64,000 nt of DNA from Leptospira mtsangambouensis (GCF_004770475.1 NZ_RQHK01000015.1:1-64000); one strand, 5' to 3'. Shown: positions 19,001 to 27,708, numbered from the stretch's first letter. Made by a program: numbers and translations. Notes: a model not told the origin generated them from the letters alone.

Positions 19001-19692
19001 ACATTGCTGAGGAGTTGAAGGAAAAAGGTGCCACAGAACCAATCTTATACGAAAATGTGAGTGTTATGTTTACTGACTTTAAAGGGTTCACTCAAATCGC
19101 AGAAGTTTTATCACCGCAAGAACTGATTCGTGATTTGGATGCTTGTTTTGTTCAGTTTGATAAAATTACAGAAAGATATAAATTAGAGAAATTGAAAACA
19201 ATTGGTGATAGTTATATGTGTGCAGGTGGAATTCCAAAACGAAACCAAACACATGCAATAGATTCAGTTCTTGCAGCTTTGGAAATCCAGGCCTTTATGA
19301 ATTTAATGAAACAAATCAAAGCTGACCAAGGGTTGCCATTTTGGGAACTAAGATTAGGGATTCATTCCGGTCCATTAGTGGCAGGTGTCATTGGAGAAAA
19401 AAAATTCGCCTATGATGTTTGGGGGGATACTGTGAACACTGCGTCTAGGATGGAATCTTCGGGAACTCCAGGAAAAATCAATGTTAGTGGCGAAACCTAT
19501 GATATGATTAAAGATGTTTTTGAATGCGAATACAGAGGAAAAATTAATGCCAAAAACAAAGGAGAAGTTGAAATGTTCTACGTTCTGGGATTAAAAACAG
19601 AATTTTCCTTATCTGAAGACAAACGGACTCCCAATGAAAATTTTTGGAAGTATTACGAAACAGTAGCAGGAACGAGAGAGCATGTCGCATAA
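16081..19692 (+). CDS. Multi-pass membrane adenylate cyclase with two GAF domains
   Basis: 1203 residues. Residues 1-580 hold about 16 hydrophobic segments. A coiled segment (about 585-615) leads to two GAF domains (about 615-760 and 785-945), and a linker (EEERRKNEKLLLNILP) precedes a class III cyclase domain (about 985-1165). Catalytic residues are intact: metal aspartates D999 (FTDFKGFT) and D1043 (TIGDS), adenine-specifying K1039 and D1112 (DVWGD), and N1119 and R1123 (NTASRM). The substrate is therefore predicted to be ATP. GAGG precedes the ATG. The response regulator gene overlaps its 3' end by 11 bp. Likely a membrane signal or small-ligand sensor producing cAMP. Confidence 0.88.
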   Translation: MIPIPELSTNPSTIEYFWYKLPWAIPNFFTTFVGLTLTSLGILALKRSENRKLLFSFICFSFSFASLGFVLSLRTLIQDQPTLLFWNRIGYFGVVLLSPAAAFLTYYLTKQSYRYLIISGFLAMSTLAFGYYGLFTHYDFTGGWFIYSFGKYPIAELPLKIWGVVLFINYIFVYTPTSIHYWRKNRVDFESKKIMFLGLHICSFFLITNLLSLVGYPVFPLSSFAFLPLSILGYGIFRSDFLNLNDLLFKQRGLFYFLSGFITTILIIIAYLVSFYLHPSEQITAYNRPYFLIPLLSSVVVFALAIYIAGSNPDIKLNMLASISFFLAGAFTIVMVTFKFDLPFIVHRRLEQFFYTLFVFTPGIHLRFCYALFGQKSPKLIRLLDFGSLLLAFLVWTPYFFGGFYEYSFGRMSAGSFGLNAFGFLGMIGMTFFLKEWIQIWKETHNQMANLIVISLFFGDFLIFLNLPATMGIPLYSFGELQFIPALLISIFIIKLGAIPTSGQATLIGNRVSLMILFFVPVSMSFYVLNLNDIFPLDVAVYHALFVASPIALAFYLVSFVFLRSTAVKLDQTMLALAKEKVKADNALIQSEEAKKEIEAINHFTSLINSETELPKIITAIAKYVNQKYGILGAWLFLLDENQKAIKSVHAEAFFDATDEQRAFVNDLRIPMNESGGVAYLVWKRKKSMLLPQIKRFEFEIDKQISDGVRATSFLHVPLVLKNETIGIIMFSNFLGRLDLTKSQARSIEHLCAQVAGVIQRVHLLKQTEKQKKDILALNGFIKDINEKMDIHLIMKKIHNYVKTNFGIMYYSLLVADGEKKYLRFLEMEVPEYVTEFQKKRIYEMRLPLKGEAGGHQIALRKKKPIYIPNVSEKMERLLSEEDKWVINVCNITSFLFIPMILNGEVVGLLDLSNSNKAMELTDEDISKLSILGEQLAGIIYGSALFQELEISRNIAEEERRKNEKLLLNILPVDIAEELKEKGATEPILYENVSVMFTDFKGFTQIAEVLSPQELIRDLDACFVQFDKITERYKLEKLKTIGDSYMCAGGIPKRNQTHAIDSVLAALEIQAFMNLMKQIKADQGLPFWELRLGIHSGPLVAGVIGEKKFAYDVWGDTVNTASRMESSGTPGKINVSGETYDMIKDVFECEYRGKINAKNKGEVEMFYVLGLKTEFSLSEDKRTPNENFWKYYETVAGTREHVA

Positions 19693-20341
19693 AATGGAAA
19701 GTAGTGCCGATTCCAAAACAATCAGAATTGGAATTTTGGAAAATGACGATTTCTTTTTGGAAGAACTAAAAAATCGAATTTCTGAATTGGACAATGTATC
19801 GGAGATTCTCTCATGGAAAACTGGAGAGATGCTTTTGCGTGATCCACAACATAAAAATATCGATATTTTGTTTTTAGATATCATGTTGCCTGGCATTAAC
19901 GGAATTGAAGTAGTTAAGATATTATCAGAAAAAAACGAAAACATAAAAGTAATTATGTTAACCAATATGAATTCTGATGAGATGATTTTTAATTCGATTA
20001 AAAATGGAGCACTTGGGTATCTATTAAAGTCGGAATTAGGGCAAATAAAAAACATTGTTGATGTTTTGTTAGGTGGAGGTGCTTATATTACACCAACCAT
20101 TGCACTAAGGGTGTTTTCTAGTTTTAGGCGTTCTATCGATAAACCAAAAGTATATTTAACAGATCGGGAAAAACAAATTCTTGAATTATTAGTCAAAGGG
20201 AAAACAATTCCTTTACTATCAAAGTTTTTGGACTTAAGTGAACATACTGTGCAGGGTTATGTAAAATCGATTTATCGAAAATTACAGGTGCATAATCGAT
20301 CAGAATTAGCACTCAAAGTGCAAGAATATTCTATTTTATAA
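19682..20341 (+). CDS. NarL/FixJ-type response regulator
   Basis: 219 residues. Receiver domain with acidic pair N21-D22-D23, phospho-acceptor D66 (LFLDIMLPG), T94-type switch residue (IMLTNMNS) and K at LLKSE. A LuxR-type helix-turn-helix occupies about 158-219 (LTDREKQILELLVKGKTIPLLSKFLDLSEHTVQGYVKSIY, read in pieces). It overlaps the cyclase gene by 11 bp and shares one base with the kinase gene that follows (TAATG), so it is presumably the partner of that kinase. Targets unknown. Confidence 0.88.
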   Translation: MSHKMESSADSKTIRIGILENDDFFLEELKNRISELDNVSEILSWKTGEMLLRDPQHKNIDILFLDIMLPGINGIEVVKILSEKNENIKVIMLTNMNSDEMIFNSIKNGALGYLLKSELGQIKNIVDVLLGGGAYITPTIALRVFSSFRRSIDKPKVYLTDREKQILELLVKGKTIPLLSKFLDLSEHTVQGYVKSIYRKLQVHNRSELALKVQEYSIL

Positions 20342-22227
20342 TGAAATGTATTGGAAAGATTTTTTTATTTCTGATTATAACAACGATTCCGATAAATTGT
20401 TACCAAAAATTAAATGAAAAATTTCAAGATGATGTTTATATAGATTTATCTGATACAAATTGGGAAAATTCGCTTCCAATCAATGTATCATCTGCTTGGG
20501 AGTTTTATTGGAACCAGTTATTGGATCCAACGTTTTTTCTAGCGAATCATCCGTTAGGTGATGCGCCCATAGTAGAATTCCGACCTTGGACGAATCTAAC
20601 TTTTTCCGATCGGAAGTTCCCGGCAAAAGGTTATGCTACCTATCATAAAAAAATAAAGGTTCAAAAGAGTTTTAAAGTAAAACAGTTCTCTATTCATTTT
20701 ATGCATCTGTTTTCTTCTTCTAAGGTTTACATCAATGGTGAACTGATTCAAGAAAAAGGAAAAGTTTCTTCGCAGTTTTCTGAAATTATACCCGATAGGA
20801 CAAATTCAACGATTGAGTTTTTAACAAATCAATTGGAATTAGATATTGTAATACAAATTGCCAATCATGATTTTTATCAGGGTGGTCCAAGAGGAGAGTT
20901 TTTAATTGCATCTCCTTCACAAATGTATTTGTATAAAAGTAAGAATCTAATAGTAGATATTTTTATATTTGGTCTTATTTTTGGATCTGCCTTATATCAT
21001 TTGTCGTTTTATTTTATAAATCGTAACCAACGTGCCTTCTTGTATTTTTCAATTGTTTGTATTACTTTTTTAATCCGAATTCCTTTTTTGAATAGTAAAT
21101 CACATGGTTATTTTATTCAGATGAGGAGCTTTGAATTCCAGTCTATCTGGTTACATTACGTAAATATTCTTACCTTTGTCTTTTCTATTTTATTTTTGAG
21201 TGAGTTGTTTAAGTCGAAACAATACAAATACATAGAAAATTTCTTTTATGTCGGGGCAATTCTTGCTTTGTTTACTCCTATAGTTCCCAAAGCATTTCAA
21301 TACTATCTAAATTTTGTTTATCTCGTTGTTTATTTGATAATGTTTTTGACGTTTTCTTTTTTTCTTCTTTATAAACATAAAAAGGAAGCTCAAGGATTGT
21401 ATTCGATGGCGATCGCTTTATTTTCACTTGCCTTATTTTGTATTTTGGCAATATCCGTAAACTATTACGGAATCCAAGGTGGTTTATACTTAATGATTGG
21501 ATATTTGTTCTATGTGATTTTTCAAACGGTGTCTTTGAGTAAATTTTTTGCTTATGCAACTGAATCTAGAGCAAATATAGAAATGGCCTTACACGAAGAA
21601 TCGTTGCACGCATTGTCAAAACAAAGGGCTGAAATGCAATTGATGGTTCACGATCAATTAGGCGCAAATTTGACGGATTTAAAAGTTTATTTGGAAAGAA
21701 AATTGGCCAGTTTGAATGAATCAGTAAAGTATACTTTTGATTTGGATCATATCTATAATCGGGTTGTCTCAATCATTCAGTCTCTGCGGAATCAATTACT
21801 TTATATCGAAGACCAGAATTTAATTTTTGAAAACTTTGTCACAGGTTTGCATTTAACATTGTTAAGAAGGTATTCGGATGTGGGAAGAGAGTTTGAGTTT
21901 TTAGCTTCAAATGATTTTTTAAATTATTTCAACGAAATAAAAATCATAGGTAAAAACCAAAGTTATTTTTTGAATATATTTTATATGCTGTATGAAGTTT
22001 GTACGAATGATATCAAATACGGTAGAGGAGAATCTGTTTGGAGGTTGGATTATGTGAACAGTTCTTTTTATATAAATCAAAGAAATTTATTGAACTTTCC
22101 AATTGAAAAGCAAAAGAGTAATCTAGAGTTAAAAAGCATCAAACAACGATTGGCGCAATTAAATGGGACATTGGAGGTTCAAATTTTAGATGAAAGTTAC
22201 CAGTTAAAAATTCAATTTCCTGCTTAA
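20341..22227 (+). CDS. 7TMR-DISM receptor histidine kinase, ATPase domain degenerate
   Basis: 628 residues. An N-terminal signal peptide ends in a lipobox-like IPINC (C20). An extracytoplasmic 7TMR-DISM2 jelly-roll domain (about 40-195; KGYATYHKKIKV, VYINGELIQEKG) precedes seven transmembrane segments (about 205-400). A HisKA_3-type dimerisation helix follows, with phospho-acceptor H437 (VHDQLGANLTDL). The ATP-binding part keeps an N-box-like EVCTNDIKYG, but no DxGxG or GxGxG loop is visible, so autokinase activity is doubtful. It may signal through association or receive phosphate from another kinase (inference). Coupled to the NarL-type regulator upstream. Confidence 0.8.
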   Translation: MKCIGKIFLFLIITTIPINCYQKLNEKFQDDVYIDLSDTNWENSLPINVSSAWEFYWNQLLDPTFFLANHPLGDAPIVEFRPWTNLTFSDRKFPAKGYATYHKKIKVQKSFKVKQFSIHFMHLFSSSKVYINGELIQEKGKVSSQFSEIIPDRTNSTIEFLTNQLELDIVIQIANHDFYQGGPRGEFLIASPSQMYLYKSKNLIVDIFIFGLIFGSALYHLSFYFINRNQRAFLYFSIVCITFLIRIPFLNSKSHGYFIQMRSFEFQSIWLHYVNILTFVFSILFLSELFKSKQYKYIENFFYVGAILALFTPIVPKAFQYYLNFVYLVVYLIMFLTFSFFLLYKHKKEAQGLYSMAIALFSLALFCILAISVNYYGIQGGLYLMIGYLFYVIFQTVSLSKFFAYATESRANIEMALHEESLHALSKQRAEMQLMVHDQLGANLTDLKVYLERKLASLNESVKYTFDLDHIYNRVVSIIQSLRNQLLYIEDQNLIFENFVTGLHLTLLRRYSDVGREFEFLASNDFLNYFNEIKIIGKNQSYFLNIFYMLYEVCTNDIKYGRGESVWRLDYVNSSFYINQRNLLNFPIEKQKSNLELKSIKQRLAQLNGTLEVQILDESYQLKIQFPA

Positions 22228-22256
22228 TCATTTTTTCAATTAAAACTTTTCGTTTA

Positions 22257-22895
22257 TTATTTGTGTTCTGTTGATTCCCATCCGCCATACCCTCCATCAA
22301 AACGGAAGACATTAATTTCACGCGATTGCAAAAGATTCATTGCATTTACAGATAACAAACAAAGTGGTCCTCGGCAATATACGATCACCTCTTTTGTTTT
22401 AGGAAATTTGTGTGTGGAAAGATCGTTATATGGGACATTGATTGCATCAGGGATATGTCCTTTTTTATACTCTTCTTTCGATCGTACATCAATGAGGAGA
22501 GCTCCCCCTTTTTTAATTTTCTTTTGAAGTTCCGAGAAGCTGATATTATTTTTTATGTTAAGTATACTTCCTCTGGTTGGGCTTTGTCCCTCGGCAATAC
22601 TAAACAGAGCGAACTTTTCTAAAGCAAAGAATAAATCTTTCATTGGTCCTAGTTCCCAACGGTAAAGAATTCTTTTTCCGTCCCTGCGAGTGGTGACCAT
22701 ATTCGCTTTTTTTAAAGCCTGGAGGTGTTGTGAGGTATTCGCAACAGGAATACCGGATTCTTCGGACAAAATCTCTACTGATTTTTCACCGTTAGAGAGC
22801 AGTTGGAGTAAAATCAGACGTGATTCGTTCCCGAGCATACTCGCTACTTCACTCATACGCGGTATGGTTTCCATACTTCTCATATACAATCTCAC
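22257..22895 (-). CDS. ArsR-family repressor fused to a rhodanese domain
   Basis: 212 residues from a GTG; ATG alternatives lie at 22883 and 22874. Residues 12-100 are an ArsR winged helix (EVASMLGNESRLILLQLL, GIPVANTSQHLQALKKANMV, then the wing RRDGKRILYRW). Residues 115-210 are a rhodanese domain (LLIDVRSKEEYKKGHIPDAINVP) with catalytic C174 in the CRGPLC loop. This architecture suggests a repressor that senses sulfane sulphur or another reactive species. It is divergent from the DUF2938 and MFS genes, and the 17-bp-arm palindrome at 22956 is its obvious operator, giving autoregulation and control of the export genes (inference). Confidence 0.87.
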   Translation of the reverse strand: MRLYMRSMETIPRMSEVASMLGNESRLILLQLLSNGEKSVEILSEESGIPVANTSQHLQALKKANMVTTRRDGKRILYRWELGPMKDLFFALEKFALFSIAEGQSPTRGSILNIKNNISFSELQKKIKKGGALLIDVRSKEEYKKGHIPDAINVPYNDLSTHKFPKTKEVIVYCRGPLCLLSVNAMNLLQSREINVFRFDGGYGGWESTEHK

Positions 22896-22955
22896 TAAAA
22901 AAGAAAATTCCGTTTTTCGGCAAGAAATTTTGTAAAGAATTTAAAAAACTATAGA

Positions 22956-22993
22956 CATTCTATCATTCAATAAAACTATTGAATGATAGAATG
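22956..22993. promoter_or_regulatory. Perfect 17-bp-arm palindrome, probable ArsR operator
   Basis: CATTCTATCATTCAATA (22956-22972) and its exact reverse complement (22977-22993) flank AAAC. It lies in the 114-bp space between the divergent ArsR-rhodanese and DUF2938 genes. ATTCA...TGAAT dyads are common in ArsR-family operators. It ends 16 bp before the DUF2938 ATG, so binding should also hinder transcription or initiation there. Confidence 0.75.
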
Positions 22994-23009
22994 AATGTTG
23001 GAGGATATT

Positions 23010-23510
23010 ATGGATTTCCTTTTATTAAATTATGGGAAGATCGTTCTTATTGGAATAGGGGCTACGGCAACTATGGACATTTGGAGGTTTCTTTTACAAA
23101 AAACTGCCGGGGTGAGTTCACTTGATCTTGGGCTTTTGGGACGTTGGGTTGGCAATCTGTTTCGAGGGAAAATTTTTCACACTTCAATTGGAAAGGCGGA
23201 GGTGATACAAAATGAAACCAAACTTGGCTGGGCCTCTCATTATGCCATAGGGATTTTCTTTTCCTTTCTTTTGCCAATCCTTTGGGGAGAAGGTTGGTTA
23301 AAGAATCCGACGATTATGCCGGCAATTTTTGTGGGCGTTGGAACTGTTCTAGCTCCTTGGTTATTCATGCAACCCGCAATGGGGATTGGCATTGCTGCTT
23401 CCAAAACACCCAAACCTTACCAAGTGCGACTCAGAAATATTGCCATTCATACGGTCTATGGGTTTGGACTTTATGGGTCGGCACTACTAACGAACGTTTG
23501 GTTTCAATAA
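23010..23510 (+). CDS. DUF2938 family membrane protein
   Basis: 166 residues starting MDFLLLNYGK at 23010, chosen because GGAGG (23000-23004) sits five bases upstream; an ATG at 22995 would place that site inside the gene. Four hydrophobic segments and motifs such as GRWVGNLFRGKIFH, GWASHYAIGIFF, and PWLFMQPAMGIGIAASKTP fit DUF2938, function unknown. It is first of a two-gene unit with the MFS transporter, behind the ArsR-type palindrome. Confidence 0.75.
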   Translation: MDFLLLNYGKIVLIGIGATATMDIWRFLLQKTAGVSSLDLGLLGRWVGNLFRGKIFHTSIGKAEVIQNETKLGWASHYAIGIFFSFLLPILWGEGWLKNPTIMPAIFVGVGTVLAPWLFMQPAMGIGIAASKTPKPYQVRLRNIAIHTVYGFGLYGSALLTNVWFQ

Positions 23511-23531
23511 AATTAGGATACGGATATTTTT

Positions 23532-24680
23532 ATGAAATATATTATAGTAACTGCTATCATTGTTCTCTTGGGATTTTTTTCCGTGGGAATTCCCATTGCT
23601 ACTCTTCCTGGTTTTATCAAAGGAACCTTAGGTTTGAGTGATGTTTGGCTTGGCATTATACTGGGAACCCAGTCACTTGTTACCTTACTGAGTCGGCATC
23701 ATTCCGGTTCTTTATCTGATTTAAAAGGACCAAAAGTAGCGGTCCTTCGCGGAATATTTTTTGCTGTGATCTCTGGAATTGTCAGCTTGGGTGTTGTATA
23801 CTTTCAAGGAACTTTGGGACTTGTAATTCTCCTTATTGGAAGAATTATTTTGGGATATTCCGAGAGTTTACTCATCACGGGTGCTCTCTCTTGGGGTGTT
23901 GGTTTGGTTGGACCATCTAACGCTGGTCTTGTGATGGCATGGAGCGGAATGGCCATGTATGCTGCGATGGCAATCTCTGCTCCTCTAGGGTTTTTTATGG
24001 TCCATCAATTTGGAATTCAAGGAGGAGTGGTTCTAGCAATTCTATTTCCTATCTTTGCAGGAATTATTTCTTTTTTTATTCCTATGGTTCCACCTGCAAG
24101 CCAAGTGAGGATTCCATTTTATCAAGTGGTTCCCAAAGTATGGAAACATGGACTTGGTCTTTTTTTCGCAGCCGTATGTTTTGCAGGGATTGCCGGTTTT
24201 AGTACATTACTTTTCAAAGAAAGAGGATGGGAAAATGCTCATTGGGTGATGGTCATTTTTGGAACTGCATATGTTTTGGCTCGTATCTTCTTTGCGCAAA
24301 CGGTGGATAAATATGGTGGTAAAAAAATTGCTATGATATTCTCTGCTGTTGCGATTCTAGGACAAGGTTTGTTATGGCAGGCGAATCACTCTTCCTTGGC
24401 TTTTTTAGGTGCTGCACTCACTGGATTTGGTTACTCACTTGTGTTCCCTGCCTTTGGTGTGGAAGCAGTTAAAAATATGGAGCCAAAATTTCGCGGAGTT
24501 GCACTTGGAGCTTACGTTGCTTTTTTTGATCTCGCATTGGGTGTGACGGGACCTTTAGCAGGTTTTGTGGCAAATCAATTTGGTTATGCAGCAGTGTATG
24601 CATTTGGAATGATCACTTGTATCGTTTCATTTCTCATTGCTTTGAACTTAAAAGAAATAAAAAAAACAAACGAAACTTAA
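23532..24680 (+). CDS. MFS transporter
   Basis: 382 residues with twelve hydrophobic segments. The loop 2-3 motif is present in modified form (HHSGSLSDLKGPKVAVLRG), as is the motif-C-like IISFFIPMVPP region. The C-half has VDKYGGKKIAMIF. It is probably a drug or metabolite exporter of the YhhS/arabinose-efflux type. It follows DUF2938 by 21 bp. Control by the divergent ArsR-rhodanese protein suggests export or detoxification linked to reactive sulphur or metal stress (inference). Confidence 0.82.
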   Translation: MKYIIVTAIIVLLGFFSVGIPIATLPGFIKGTLGLSDVWLGIILGTQSLVTLLSRHHSGSLSDLKGPKVAVLRGIFFAVISGIVSLGVVYFQGTLGLVILLIGRIILGYSESLLITGALSWGVGLVGPSNAGLVMAWSGMAMYAAMAISAPLGFFMVHQFGIQGGVVLAILFPIFAGIISFFIPMVPPASQVRIPFYQVVPKVWKHGLGLFFAAVCFAGIAGFSTLLFKERGWENAHWVMVIFGTAYVLARIFFAQTVDKYGGKKIAMIFSAVAILGQGLLWQANHSSLAFLGAALTGFGYSLVFPAFGVEAVKNMEPKFRGVALGAYVAFFDLALGVTGPLAGFVANQFGYAAVYAFGMITCIVSFLIALNLKEIKKTNET

Positions 24681-24693
24681 TAATATTGAATCG

Positions 24694-24739
24694 CCTTAGT
24701 CAAAAGTAAAATTCTTTGATTTGCTTTTTTTGACTAAGG
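24694..24739. terminator. Bidirectional terminator
   Basis: CCTTAGTCAAAA (24694-24705) pairs with TTTTGACTAAGG (24728-24739), with T tracts on both strands. It lies between the convergent MFS and AraC genes and overlaps the last codons of the AraC gene, whose TAG is at 24734-24736. Confidence 0.75.
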
Positions 24740-25822
24740 TTTGAATTTTTTTCGAAACTCGGAAGGTGTTAGATTTGTTAAATCTTTAAATGCTCGGATA
24801 AAAGCATTTTTGGAATTGAATCCAACATCAAAACCAACCCGAAGGATGGGTGTATCGGATTCTACCAGAACTTTTTTTGCATATTCAATTCTCTTTTGTC
24901 TGATGATTTCGATTAAACTTTGACCAAAGTATCGATTGCATACTTGCGATGTTATGTGAGAAGAAAGCCCAAGGATTTCTGAAATTTTGGGAAGAGTTAA
25001 ATCTCCTTCTAAAATCAATTCTTTTTCATTAAGTAAATCTTCTAAATGTTTTCCTAATTCATTTAATTTTTGATCCGATAGATAAGACTTTTGGTATTTG
25101 TTTTGGTTGGAACGTAAAATTTGGTGGTTATCTTTTCCTTTTTGGTCAAGATAAATTCTGTGCCAAGCAAATCCAAGAACCCAAACCGAAAAACCAATGT
25201 TAGATATAGTTTCGGAAATTTGGCCGGGGAAAAAAACACAAAACAATATACAAAGCAATAACCAAAAGACCAAAATCAAAATATAACGAGAAAAAAGTTT
25301 TTCTTCTCTGAGAAAATCATCGGAAAATTCTCCAAAGACCAATCGAAACCGGTTGTATGTTCGCAAAAAAACAATCAGAGAAAAAAATAAAGTCATCATT
25401 TGGAACAAGTTTGACTCACTCAATATTTGATTTTGAGGATTGTTTCGGAGAGATAGAATTTTGTTTTCTCCACTCAAAAGAAAAAATGGAATATGAATTA
25501 AAAAAAATGAAACTGGCACCAATAGAAACAGTCCGAACCAAATTCGATTTTCTTTGGGAATTCCAAAATATCTTGTTACAGCAAAAGAAAAAAAAGGAGA
25601 TGTACAAAATCCAAATAGATATCCTAGTTTGATCAGATGCGGAAATTCAAATAAGTTGCCTGAAAAATAAATCAGGTTACAAATCATGATGAGGGAAAGG
25701 AAAAAGAAAAAATAACCTAAGTCACGACTGAACTTCCTTCCTGTATTTGCTTCGCGATAGAAGTAAAGGCCAAGAAAAACAGACTGTATAAAACCTGCGC
25801 TGAGTAAGATGGTTCCAATCAT
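24734..25822 (-). CDS. Membrane-bound AraC-family transcriptional regulator
   Basis: 362 residues. The N-terminal half (1-225) has six to seven hydrophobic segments and no soluble sensor domain. The C-terminal 110 residues are an AraC DNA-binding domain with two helix-turn-helix motifs (LTLPKISEILGLSSHITSQVCNRYFGQSL and ILRVGFDVGFNSKNAFIRAFKDLTNLTPSEFRKKF, read in pieces). Membrane-linked AraC regulators of this layout occur in Leptospira and Bacteroidetes. Target and signal unknown; the divergent gene is a small outer-membrane-like protein at 25958. Confidence 0.85.
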   Translation of the reverse strand: MIGTILLSAGFIQSVFLGLYFYREANTGRKFSRDLGYFFFFLSLIMICNLIYFSGNLFEFPHLIKLGYLFGFCTSPFFSFAVTRYFGIPKENRIWFGLFLLVPVSFFLIHIPFFLLSGENKILSLRNNPQNQILSESNLFQMMTLFFSLIVFLRTYNRFRLVFGEFSDDFLREEKLFSRYILILVFWLLLCILFCVFFPGQISETISNIGFSVWVLGFAWHRIYLDQKGKDNHQILRSNQNKYQKSYLSDQKLNELGKHLEDLLNEKELILEGDLTLPKISEILGLSSHITSQVCNRYFGQSLIEIIRQKRIEYAKKVLVESDTPILRVGFDVGFNSKNAFIRAFKDLTNLTPSEFRKKFKP

Positions 25823-25957
25823 TCGTGAGATTATTCCTAAACTGTCAGATGATCCAAAGATTGAAATTAGTTTTTTTATAAAAGATGGGTCTCATCCGAT
25901 GGGGTGGGACGACATGACATTTGATTTGAGCTACACTGATTTCAGAAAAGGAAAAAA

Positions 25958-26428
25958 ATGAAATTAGATCTTTGGCTCATTTTATTCATTATCGTTTTGA
26001 TACAGAATCCAATTTTCGGAAATACTAGGTTTTCAAAAGAAGAATACAGTGCTAATTTTTTTCGTGCCCCTTCCATTGGAGGAGAATATAGAAAAGATCA
26101 GTTCTCTATTCATGGAGGTTATTATGTTACCAATTTTGATCCGGGAATCACAACTGAGTTTTATAAAGTTGGGTTTGGATATTGGTTTTTCCCAACCAAG
26201 TTAAATGCATCTGTAGAATATCCTTCATCGTTTTATACATATTTATCCTATGGGAAAGGACTGAATTTAGAATATAAAAACAAAGATACGATTATGTATG
26301 AATTGGGTTATCGATTTATGTTGTGGCAGGGTTTAAGTTTTCGGTTTGGTATCATTTTACTTGCAGCAAATGGTGCAGCTTCAGAACTCAATCCAACGCC
26401 GGGAATTAGTTATTCTATATTTTTTTAA
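25958..26428 (+). CDS. Exported hypothetical protein, possible small beta-barrel
   Basis: 156 residues. Signal peptide of about 21 residues (LILFIIVLIQNPIFG) and a mature part made of alternating, aromatic-rich strands (FSIHGGYYVTNFD, YKVGFGYWFFPTKLNASVEY, FYTYLSYGKGLNLEYK) that ends in Phe (YSIFF), as outer-membrane barrels do. No family recognised. AAAGGAAAA precedes the ATG. The DUF4386 gene follows after 10 bp. Confidence 0.6.
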   Translation: MKLDLWLILFIIVLIQNPIFGNTRFSKEEYSANFFRAPSIGGEYRKDQFSIHGGYYVTNFDPGITTEFYKVGFGYWFFPTKLNASVEYPSSFYTYLSYGKGLNLEYKNKDTIMYELGYRFMLWQGLSFRFGIILLAANGAASELNPTPGISYSIFF

Positions 26429-26438
26429 AGAGGAAAGT

Positions 26439-27158
26439 ATGCAAAATCAATCAATCAAAAAGAATCGTTATATTGGAATGATATTTATTATGATTCCCTT
26501 TCTCATTCAAATACCCTATACGATGTTAATCGTAGATTTTCAATATCCTGATATACTACGGCTACCATCGGAAACAATATTAACAGAATTTCAGAAAGGT
26601 GGTTCTTCCCTTGTATGGACTTGGTGGTTTTTTGGGATTTCTGGTCTTCCCCTTCTCTTTGGATACCTTCATTTGTATCAAATTACACAAAAAAATAATC
26701 CTCTTTTATCTTTAGCCGCTGTTATGTTTGGTATTGTTTCTTTGTTTTTCCAACTGATCGGACTACTTAGATGGGTTTTTGTTGTACCTATACTTGCCAA
26801 TTTGTATTCTGATCCACTTAGTTCTGATATAATAAAAGAAGCGGTTCTAGTCAATTTCCAAACCATTCATCATTTGTTTGGAGTTTTGATTGGTGAACAT
26901 TTAGGCCAACTCTTTACCATTTTTTGGATGGGGATGGTTTCATTTATGATTTGGAAAGATCAGGTTTTTCCTAAGTGGATTGCTATTTTTGGAATGTTTT
27001 CTTCCTTGGTTTATATTTTAGCGCAATGGGAATTATTTGCCATAGTGATCCCAGAAGTAAAAGAAATTCCTCTGGCTGGTCTTTTAGGGAGTTTGTGTTG
27101 GTTACTTTGGATGGTTTCTTTGGGAATACAAATCATCAGGGGAAAAAATGAAAACTAA
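26439..27158 (+). CDS. DUF4386 family membrane protein
   Basis: 239 residues from the ATG at 26439, which has AGAGGAAAG right before it; an upstream in-frame start would overlap the previous gene. About seven hydrophobic segments; LLRWVFVVPILANLY, HHLFGVLIGEHLGQLFTIFW and VFPKWIAIFGMFSSLVYIL match the layout of DUF4386 proteins, function unknown. Co-transcribed with the exported protein upstream. Confidence 0.65.
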   Translation: MQNQSIKKNRYIGMIFIMIPFLIQIPYTMLIVDFQYPDILRLPSETILTEFQKGGSSLVWTWWFFGISGLPLLFGYLHLYQITQKNNPLLSLAAVMFGIVSLFFQLIGLLRWVFVVPILANLYSDPLSSDIIKEAVLVNFQTIHHLFGVLIGEHLGQLFTIFWMGMVSFMIWKDQVFPKWIAIFGMFSSLVYILAQWELFAIVIPEVKEIPLAGLLGSLCWLLWMVSLGIQIIRGKNEN

Positions 27159-27444
27159 CAAAGAGTTTTTAAAAATATATTCCGAGTGCATCCTCTTATC
27201 GGAGATAACCTAATGAAAAAAATTGAATTGGCCTTGCTATTTAAATGGAACTATATTTATTAGGTAACAGATTCAAAGTATATACGTTTTTTTAACCTCT
27301 AAGTAGCCCTCACTTTTTTGCATTCTGATCTCCTTTAAAGTTTTCCCCTGCATTTTCGTTGTGTTTTTACCTAATTTCCATTTTGGAAAGTCGTTTCTAA
27401 TTCATTAAAATTTAAGAGTCAAAATCAAAATTTGAGGAAATCAA

Positions 27445-27708
27445 ATGTCAGTTAATATATATGTAGGCAACCTTTCTTACGAAATGACCGAGAACAAGCT
27501 TAATGAGCTTTTTTCAGTACACGGAGCAGTATCTTCTGCAAAAATCATTACAGACCAGTATACTGGTGGATCAAAAGGTTTCGGTTTTATCGAAATGAAA
27601 GAACGTAAAGAAGCTGATAACGCTATCAATGATTTAAACGGAAAAAATATTCTAAACCGTGAAATGAAAGTGAATATTGCAAAACCTAAAACCAACAATT
27701 GGAATTAA
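27445..27708 (+). CDS. Single-RRM RNA-binding protein
   Basis: 87 residues forming one RNA recognition motif: RNP2 IYVGNLSY near the start and RNP1 KGFGFIEM at about 51-58. Such short RRM proteins occur in cyanobacteria, Leptospira and others and are often cold- or stress-responsive. GAGGAAATCAA precedes the ATG. The 286-bp leader region is AT-rich with no recognised motif. A strong terminator follows, so it is monocistronic. Confidence 0.9.
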   Translation: MSVNIYVGNLSYEMTENKLNELFSVHGAVSSAKIITDQYTGGSKGFGFIEMKERKEADNAINDLNGKNILNREMKVNIAKPKTNNWN

